A stretch of 6,895 nucleotides of DNA from Gammaproteobacteria bacterium (lineage in GTDB: Bacteria > Pseudomonadota > Gammaproteobacteria > UBA6429 > Thiohalophilaceae): the NCBI GenBank assembly GCA_029882235.1, contig JAOULB010000110.1:1-6895 (forward strand), written 5' to 3'. Numbering within the stretch: position 1 is the first letter of the stretch; each line of letters begins with the position of its first letter. This document shows, one piece after another, positions 1 to 4,281 of this stretch. A program made the translations under genes and the position numbers. The notes below the pieces were generated by a model, which saw only the letters and a program-made list of their open reading frames with translations, searched no databases and was not told where the DNA came from.

Positions 1-297
1 GGCTGCCAGATCACCGGGACGTTCCAGCACTGGGCCAGAGGTATGTTTCATATTAACACCAAGCTCATTCGCAATGATGTGTGAGAGTGTTGTCTTACCT
101 AGTCCGGGGGGCCCAAACACCAGGACATGATCGAGTGCCTCCTGACGTTTGCGCGCTGCTTCGATAAAGATCGACATTTGCTCACACACGGCAGGCTGGC
201 CGACATAGTCCGACAGACGCTGCGGGCGTATCGCCTTATCCTGCACATCTTCCTGTCCATGTTGCTTGGCTGTAATAAGTCGTTCTGTTTCTATCAT
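1..297 (-). CDS. ruvB: RuvB, Holliday junction branch-migration ATPase (N-terminal 99 residues; gene runs off the left edge)
   Basis: RuvB is the hexameric AAA+ motor that, with RuvA, drives branch migration of Holliday junctions during recombinational repair in the cytoplasm. Translating the minus strand from the ATG at 297 gives MIETERLI, then the RuvB signature RPQRLSDYVGQ, then the Walker A motif GPPGLGKTT (about residues 67-75), then TSGPVLERPGDLAA at the window edge. The match to E. coli RuvB is nearly continuous. About two thirds of the protein (Walker B, sensor motifs and the winged-helix DNA-binding domain) lies outside the window. The ATG sits 23 bp after the ruvA stop, with only a weak purine-rich ribosome binding site (TAAAGATT), so it is probably translated from the ruvCA transcript. 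Nothing in the visible part suggests damage. Confidence 0.97.
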   Translation of the reverse strand, partial: MIETERLITAKQHGQEDVQDKAIRPQRLSDYVGQPAVCEQMSIFIEAARKRQEALDHVLVFGPPGLGKTTLSHIIANELGVNMKHTSGPVLERPGDLAA

Positions 298-320
298 AAT
301 CTTTAGTTTACCGCTGATTC

Positions 321-923
321 CTAATTCACAGCTGATTTCAGGGCAGCCTTAATCAAATCTTCACTGGTAGTCAGACCTTCACTACGAACCGCGCCGACCA
401 TGCGACTGGCTTCCTGCGGTTTATAGCCCAGCGCGACCAGTGCACTGACGGCTTCTTTACCCGCCGGGGCAGCGCCTTCGATATGGGCCGGCATTGTTGT
501 CACAACACCATCCTCAGACCAGGCCTTAAGTCGATCTCGCATTTCGATAATTAATCGCTCGGCAGTTTTCTTACCCACTCCGGGCAAGCGGGTCAGGCTG
601 GAGGTATCATTTTCCTGTACACAATGGGCAAAGTCTTCAGCACTAATCCCAGATAAAATCGCCAGTGCCAGTTTGGCACCCACGCCATTGACCTTAATCA
701 GGTCACGAAACATGCGTCGCTCCGGTTCAGTCGCAAATCCACACAGTAGCCAGGCATCCTCTCGTACTACCAGATGAGTATGCAGTACTATTTCGTTGCC
801 AATGGCGGGAAGCTGGTAAAAAGTCGACATGGGCGCCTCAATTTCATAGCCCACCCCATTAACATCAAGCAATAACAAGGGCGGTTGCTTGCTTAATAGC
901 TTTCCTGCCAATCGACCGATCAT
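321..923 (-). CDS. ruvA: RuvA, Holliday junction DNA-binding subunit
   Basis: RuvA forms a tetramer that binds the four-way junction and loads RuvB rings on it. At 200 residues it is close to the 203 of E. coli RuvA. The N-terminal OB-fold domain opens with MIGRLAGKL and contains DVNGVGYEI (20-28). The acidic pin pair that steers strand separation is seen as E55-D56 (in VVREDAW). Two helix-hairpin-helix motifs follow, VNGVGAKLALAIL (78-90) and LPGVGKKTAERLI (113-125). After a variable linker (about 137-153) comes the C-terminal RuvB-contacting domain with EAVSALVALGY (157-167). The start ATG overlaps the ruvC stop as ATGA (920-923), a usual sign of translational coupling. A purine-rich stretch AAGGGAAG lies upstream of the start. 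The stop is TAG. Confidence 0.98.
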   Translation of the reverse strand: MIGRLAGKLLSKQPPLLLLDVNGVGYEIEAPMSTFYQLPAIGNEIVLHTHLVVREDAWLLCGFATEPERRMFRDLIKVNGVGAKLALAILSGISAEDFAHCVQENDTSSLTRLPGVGKKTAERLIIEMRDRLKAWSEDGVVTTMPAHIEGAAPAGKEAVSALVALGYKPQEASRMVGAVRSEGLTTSEDLIKAALKSAVN

Positions 924-1456
924 GATGTTCTTCCCTTCAGGGCGGCTGCATTCCAGCGTCCTGACTTTCTTGATGCGACGGGCACAAGCTGATTGCGCAT
1001 ATGGCTATGGCAAAGTGCTGCGGCCAGAGCATCGGCCGCATCGGCCTGGGGCTGTCTGGGCAGGGCCAACATGGCCTTGACCATATGCTGCACCTGTTGC
1101 TTGCTGGCATTGCCCTTGCCCACGACGGCCTTTTTGATCTGGCTGGGTGTGTACTCATGCACAGGGAGATTCTGTACGGCAACGGCACTCAGAGCGGCAC
1201 CTCTCGCCTGACCCAGCTTTAAGGCAGAATCGGCATTGCGGTACATAAAAATACTCTCAATCGCGACTTCCTCGGGTGTGAATTCGTCCACTAGTGCTGA
1301 AATATCCAGATAAATGTGTTTTAAGCGGCTGGCCAGATTGGTGCCTTCGGTACGAATACAGCCGGTCGTCACGCAGATCGTGCGATTTCCGGTTGTTTCG
1401 ATGAGACCAAAGCCCGTCAAACGGGAACCTGGGTCGATGCCAAGAATACGGATCAT
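920..1456 (-). CDS. ruvC: RuvC, crossover junction endodeoxyribonuclease (Holliday resolvase)
   Basis: RuvC is the dimeric Mg-dependent nuclease that cuts Holliday junctions symmetrically, working with the RuvAB motor. The protein has 178 residues and an RNase H-like fold. The four catalytic acids are visible: D8 in LGIDPGSRLTGFG, E67 in AIESIFMYRNADSALKLGQ, and D139 and D142 in QADAADALAAALCH. Each is one position later than in E. coli (D7, E66, D138, D141). The basic segment KKAVVGKGNASKQQV (108-122) is the conserved junction-contacting region. The C-terminal 25 or so residues are variable, as usual. The start MIRILGIDPG is the family start, although the leader (1457-1528) has no clear Shine-Dalgarno sequence. 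The gene lies 72 bp after yebC and overlaps ruvA by 4 bp. No LexA-type box was seen in the leader. Confidence 0.98.
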   Translation of the reverse strand: MIRILGIDPGSRLTGFGLIETTGNRTICVTTGCIRTEGTNLASRLKHIYLDISALVDEFTPEEVAIESIFMYRNADSALKLGQARGAALSAVAVQNLPVHEYTPSQIKKAVVGKGNASKQQVQHMVKAMLALPRQPQADAADALAAALCHSHMRNQLVPVASRKSGRWNAAALKGRTS

Positions 1457-1466
1457 GGTTCAGGAA

Positions 1467-1477
1467 GATACCGTATC
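1467..1477. other. 11-bp palindrome in the ruvC leader
   Basis: The sequence gatac-c-gtatc is a perfect inverted repeat with a one-base centre, lying 10 bp before the ruvC ATG where a ribosome binding site would be expected. It could be a small operator half-site pair or simply chance. It is too short for a stable RNA hairpin and has no T-run, so it is not a terminator. The rest of the yebC-ruvC gap holds no recognisable promoter or terminator. Confidence 0.2.
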
Positions 1478-1528
1478 GGCCGGAGTCACGAAAGGGGCGC
1501 GAGCGGCTATTTATTAACCATTCTGGAT

Positions 1529-2275
1529 TTAACCCAGCTTGGCCATCACTTCGTCGGAAAAATCAGCATTGGTATAGACCTGCTGCACATCATCGAGATC
1601 ATCGAGCATATCAACCAGCCGCATGACTTTTTCTGCATCTTCCAGCTCCAGCGAGACCTCGGTCGAGGCCTGCATGGTTAAATCTGCGTGTTCTGGCTCT
1701 AGCCCCGCTTTCACCATGGCTTCACGTACTGAATGAAAATCTTCGGGTGAGGTGGTCACCTCAATCGATCCATCGTCATTGGCGACGATGTCCTCTGCAC
1801 CTGCTTCCAGTGCAGCCTCCATAATTTTGTCTTCATCACTACCTGCGGGATAAGTCAGCATGCCATGTTTACTAAACAGATAAGCCACCGAACCATCAGT
1901 ACCTAAATTGCCGCCTAGTTTAGTAAAGGCATGGCGAACCTCTGCCACAGTACGATTTCGATTATCAGTGAGGCAGTCGACCATCACGGCGACGCCGTTT
2001 GGACCATAGCCTTCATAACGCACTTCATCATAGTTATCGCCATCATTATCACCTGTACCGCGCTTGATGGCGCGTTCAACCGTATCTTTGGTCATATTGG
2101 CGGCGAGCGCCTTGGCAATCGCGTCACGTAGCCTTGGATTGGATTCTATGTCCCCACCGCCGGTTCGAGCGGAAACGGTAATTTCACGAATGAATTTGGT
2201 AAAGAGCTTACCGCGTTTAGCGTCCTGAGCCGCCTTGCGGTGGCGAATATTGGCCCATTTACTGTGTCCTGCCAT
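1529..2275 (-). CDS. yebC: YebC/TACO1-family protein (translation-associated factor, formerly called transcriptional regulator)
   Basis: The product has 248 residues, against 246 in E. coli YebC. It starts with the family hallmark MAGHSKWANIRHRKAAQDAK. Other conserved stretches are VRYEGYGPNGVAVMVDCLTDNRNRT (85-109, read in two parts: YEGYGPNGVAVMVD and CLTDNRNRT) and KLGGNLGTDGSVAYLF (119-134). The C-terminal part is strongly acidic (MLDDLDDVQQVYTN). The family was first annotated as DNA-binding regulators. The mitochondrial homologue TACO1 and recent bacterial work point to relief of ribosome stalling, so I prefer a translation role. The start was placed at 2275 rather than at the more upstream ATG at 2338, because homology begins here, GAGG lies 6 bp upstream, and the -10 box falls inside the longer frame. 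The gene precedes ruvC, as in many gammaproteobacteria. Confidence 0.96.
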   Translation of the reverse strand: MAGHSKWANIRHRKAAQDAKRGKLFTKFIREITVSARTGGGDIESNPRLRDAIAKALAANMTKDTVERAIKRGTGDNDGDNYDEVRYEGYGPNGVAVMVDCLTDNRNRTVAEVRHAFTKLGGNLGTDGSVAYLFSKHGMLTYPAGSDEDKIMEAALEAGAEDIVANDDGSIEVTTSPEDFHSVREAMVKAGLEPEHADLTMQASTEVSLELEDAEKVMRLVDMLDDLDDVQQVYTNADFSDEVMAKLG

Positions 2276-2281
2276 GTCTAA

Positions 2282-2285
2282 CCTC
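2282..2285 (-). promoter_or_regulatory. Ribosome binding site of yebC
   Basis: The minus strand reads GAGG, 6 bp before the ATG at 2275. It is the best Shine-Dalgarno sequence in the window and decides the short start over the 21-residue longer reading frame. Confidence 0.75.
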
Positions 2286-2296
2286 AAATACAATAA

Positions 2297-2302
2297 ATTA
2301 TA
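2297..2302 (-). promoter_or_regulatory. Candidate -10 box of a yebC(-ruvCAB) promoter
   Basis: The minus strand carries a perfect TATAAT hexamer in the 125-bp gap between the short FHA gene and yebC, about 21 bp before the yebC ATG. This would give a short leader of roughly 15 nt. The -35 region is weak: CAATGG at a 17-bp spacing, or TTGCAA at a 20-bp spacing (2323-2328). A 5-bp inverted repeat, cttgc (2305-2309) with gcaag (2325-2329), brackets the spacer. The remainder of the gap (2330-2400) holds three GTCGA words but no clear hairpin with a T-run, so I see no terminator for the upstream operon. Confidence 0.45.
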
Positions 2303-2400
2303 ATCTTGCGGAGATTTTACCATTGCAAGGCATCCCACAGAAAGTCGATGGGGGTATTGTTGTAAAGAAAGTCGAGGAGTTTTTGTCGAGACTGACAGAA

Positions 2401-2751
2401 TCAGCTATCAGGTAAATAAATAGCAGTCTGAGCCATATCAGGGGCCTGGCCAGTATCAAAGGTAAACTGATGCTTACCTACCTGGACAATATCACCATTT
2501 TTGAGTAATTCTTTTTGCACATCGCGGCCATTAACCTTAGTGCCATTTGTGCTGTTTAAATCTTCGATATAGACATCATGATGATCGTCAAGATACTCAT
2601 TATCGACCAGAGTCAGGCTGGCGTGATGACCACTCACCGCTTCATCATCAAGTTGAATATCGTTATCCGGCATGCGACCGACTGTTGTGACGGGCTTGTC
2701 TAACTCAAATGACTTGAGCACGACACCTTCATGACGTAATTGTAATTTCAT
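2401..2751 (-). CDS. Small stand-alone FHA-domain protein
   Basis: This 116-residue cytoplasmic protein is almost entirely one FHA domain, a fold that binds phospho-threonine peptides. The core binding residues are present: GR at 25-26, the SGHH motif at 40-43, and DLNSTNGT at 64-71, with the usual later glycines NGDIV (85-89) and VGKHQF (91-96). No membrane helix, signal peptide or enzymatic domain is visible. Compared with the FHA domain of the upstream neighbour, it is clearly paralogous (VGR-P-NDIQ-DD--VSG-HA) but carries an acidic insertion DNEYLDDHHD at 50-59. The 16-residue tail ends QTAIYLPDS and contains T109, a possible phospho-acceptor. It is likely an adaptor that reads phosphorylation by the kinase two genes upstream. 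The ATG lacks a clear Shine-Dalgarno sequence. The partner it binds cannot be told from sequence. Confidence 0.9.
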   Translation of the reverse strand: MKLQLRHEGVVLKSFELDKPVTTVGRMPDNDIQLDDEAVSGHHASLTLVDNEYLDDHHDVYIEDLNSTNGTKVNGRDVQKELLKNGDIVQVGKHQFTFDTGQAPDMAQTAIYLPDS

Positions 2752-2763
2752 AATCGAACAACC

Positions 2764-2792
2764 AGTATATCGTTTATTTTTATATTGCTCAG
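2764..2792 (-). promoter_or_regulatory. Weak internal promoter candidate before the short FHA gene
   Basis: The 37-bp gap between the two FHA genes is AT-rich and holds TATACT (2764-2769, five of six matches to the -10 consensus). A poor -35 CTGAGC (2787-2792) lies at a 17-bp spacing and overlaps the upstream stop codon. A transcript from here would have a leader of only about 6 nt. It may be no more than AT-rich spacer. Confidence 0.2.
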
Positions 2793-3424
2793 GCCAGCAT
2801 GAATTCTAGCCGTGTGCCACCGACTTCAATGACATCGCCCGACTTTAATGGCAGGCTCTCTACCCCAATTGGATTATCATTTAACCGCGGTGGTGCAGAC
2901 TGATTCCCAACCCCCGGCATAGGCATGATAAAGAAGTTACCACCACGGCGTGCGATCACAGCCACCTGAGATGAGCTGCCAATCTTGGTATAGGATTTAT
3001 CAAGTGAAATTACTTCACCCACCTTCGGTCCGTTCACAACTGTTACCGAAGCTGCATTGGCAGGCACAACCGTGCCCTGTTTGTTCTCTTTGGTGTTGTT
3101 GGCAGGCGGGATTACAACGGTTCTTTCAAAATCCTGCGCCTTATCATCAACGAATTTGAATTCATGTCGTCCAATCCGAATCATATCGCCATGATTAAGC
3201 TGGCGACGTGATACTTTTTTGCCGTTTAACAGCACACCATTGGTACTGTTACGATCTTCAACATAAACATGTTGCAACACCAGAAATACAGCATGCTCAC
3301 CACTAACCGTGGGATCGTCCATCTGGATATCATTATGCGGTTTACGGCCGACACTAATCCTCTCCTTATCCAGAGGATATTCGCGAATTACGGCACCATC
3401 ATGTGTTAATACCAGTTTTGGCAT
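2789..3424 (-). CDS. FHA-domain protein with a degenerate second FHA-like domain
   Basis: This 211-residue soluble protein has an intact N-terminal FHA domain (about 2-92) for phospho-threonine binding: VGRKPHNDI (25-33) with R27, SGEH (41-44) and RNSTNG (58-63). A linker rich in Asn, Thr and Pro (about 93-122) contains FERTVVIPP with T102. The C-terminal part (about 125-211) has the length and strand pattern of an FHA fold: VTVVNGPKVGEVISL, YTKIG, then GDVIEVGGTRLEFML at the end. It lacks the Arg, Ser-x-x-His and Thr-Asn-Gly binding residues, so it probably does not bind phospho-threonine there and may serve in dimerisation or partner contact. The gene starts 6 bp after the phosphatase stop, with its ribosome binding site overlapping that stop. 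It is likely co-translated with the phosphatase and linked to the kinase pathway. Confidence 0.9.
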   Translation of the reverse strand: MPKLVLTHDGAVIREYPLDKERISVGRKPHNDIQMDDPTVSGEHAVFLVLQHVYVEDRNSTNGVLLNGKKVSRRQLNHGDMIRIGRHEFKFVDDKAQDFERTVVIPPANNTKENKQGTVVPANAASVTVVNGPKVGEVISLDKSYTKIGSSSQVAVIARRGGNFFIMPMPGVGNQSAPPRLNDNPIGVESLPLKSGDVIEVGGTRLEFMLA

Positions 3425-3428
3425 TGTT

Positions 3429-3433
3429 TCCTA
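3429..3433 (-). promoter_or_regulatory. Ribosome binding site fused to the phosphatase stop codon
   Basis: The minus strand reads TAGGAAACAATG: the TAG that ends the phosphatase gene (3431-3433) is part of the AGGA Shine-Dalgarno sequence (3429-3432), which lies 4 bp from the ATG of the FHA gene. Terminating ribosomes would be placed directly on the next start, which favours coupled, fixed-ratio synthesis of phosphatase and FHA reader. Confidence 0.6.
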
Positions 3434-4258
3434 TTCCCCGGGCTCTATTTCAAGTGTAGTCGAATCATCGAAATCGGAGTCTTCCGAATAAGCCTTATAC
3501 ATGGCAGCAAGGACAACTGAAATATTATCCGTTCCACCCTTCTCGTTTGCCATATCAACCAGCATCTGTGCGGCTGATTCCATGTCGGCATGATCGCTCG
3601 TCAATATTGCCTGGATTTCCTTATCAGGAACCATATCGGTCAATCCATCAGAGCATAGCAAATAAATATCACCAACTTGAGTCATCTCTTCACAAATATC
3701 GACCTCAACCTCTTCGGCAATACCTAGCGCGCGCGTGATTAGATTACGACTGGTAGACAACTGCGCTTCTTCTTCACTCAGATAACCATTATCGATCATC
3801 TCCTGCACTAGCGAATGATCAGAGGTGACCTGAGTTAATTCATTGCCACGAAATCGATAGATCCGAGAGTCGCCAACATGAGCAAAAACAACGCGATTTT
3901 CCAGAAACAGGGCGACCGCCATCGTTGTGCCCATACCTGCACATTCGGGACGCTCCTGCGACTGCTCATGGATTTCCTGATTGGCAAAGTCCACGGCATC
4001 TCGTACGGCATCACTATAATTGACAATGCCGGAGCCTACTATTTCTGGAGTAACCACATCGGATAAAGAGGTTCGAACTGAATCGACTGCAAGTGCACTG
4101 GCCACTTCACCCGCATTATGCCCCCCCATACCATCAGCAAGAAGGACAAGGCCCATTTTCATGTCCCATGAAATGGCATCTTCATTATGCTCCCGGTTGC
4201 GACCAACATCGGTCACACCATGGATTACCAGTTTTAGTCCTTCACTAATCACAATCAA
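3431..4258 (-). CDS. PP2C-type Ser/Thr protein phosphatase (TTG start)
   Basis: The enzyme is a metal-dependent cytoplasmic phosphatase that would reverse phosphorylation by the kinase encoded just upstream. It has 275 residues with all PP2C motifs in order: GRNREHNEDA (19-28, metal ligand D27), LLADGMGGHNAGEVAS (39-54, D42), GMGTT (108-112), HVGDSRIYR (127-135), SDHSLVQ (146-152), RNLITRALG (171-179), CSDGLTDM (202-209, D204) and GGTDNISVV (241-249, D244). No membrane helix or signal peptide is seen. An acidic tail (258-275) contains TT at 267-268. The start is TTG: a TAA stop lies immediately upstream in frame, the next ATG (residue 33) would remove the N-terminal metal motif, and GAG sits 5 bp before the TTG. 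A GTG two codons on is the alternative. The gene lies 23 bp after the kinase stop. Confidence 0.95.
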   Translation of the reverse strand: MIVISEGLKLVIHGVTDVGRNREHNEDAISWDMKMGLVLLADGMGGHNAGEVASALAVDSVRTSLSDVVTPEIVGSGIVNYSDAVRDAVDFANQEIHEQSQERPECAGMGTTMAVALFLENRVVFAHVGDSRIYRFRGNELTQVTSDHSLVQEMIDNGYLSEEEAQLSTSRNLITRALGIAEEVEVDICEEMTQVGDIYLLCSDGLTDMVPDKEIQAILTSDHADMESAAQMLVDMANEKGGTDNISVVLAAMYKAYSEDSDFDDSTTLEIEPGE

Positions 4259-4281
4259 TTAATCTCATACTATTTTAAACT

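Noticed and set aside
993..1222. Plus-strand open frames of about 72 residues opposite ruvC
   Set aside because: They mirror the coding strand of a well-conserved gene, have no ribosome binding site, and show no recognisable domain.
1523..1537. CTG...CAG pair at the yebC end resembling a LexA box
   Set aside because: The spacing is 9 bases rather than 10, and the site straddles the yebC stop without the AT-rich core of a LexA box.
2276..2338. A 21-residue N-terminal extension of yebC from an upstream ATG
   Set aside because: The extension is not family-like, covers the -10 box, and has no ribosome binding site. MAGHSKW at 2275 is the canonical start, with GAGG at the right distance.
2341..2400. 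Possible terminator or repeat made of three GTCGA words after the short FHA gene
   Set aside because: The words are direct rather than inverted repeats, with no stem and T-run on the minus strand.
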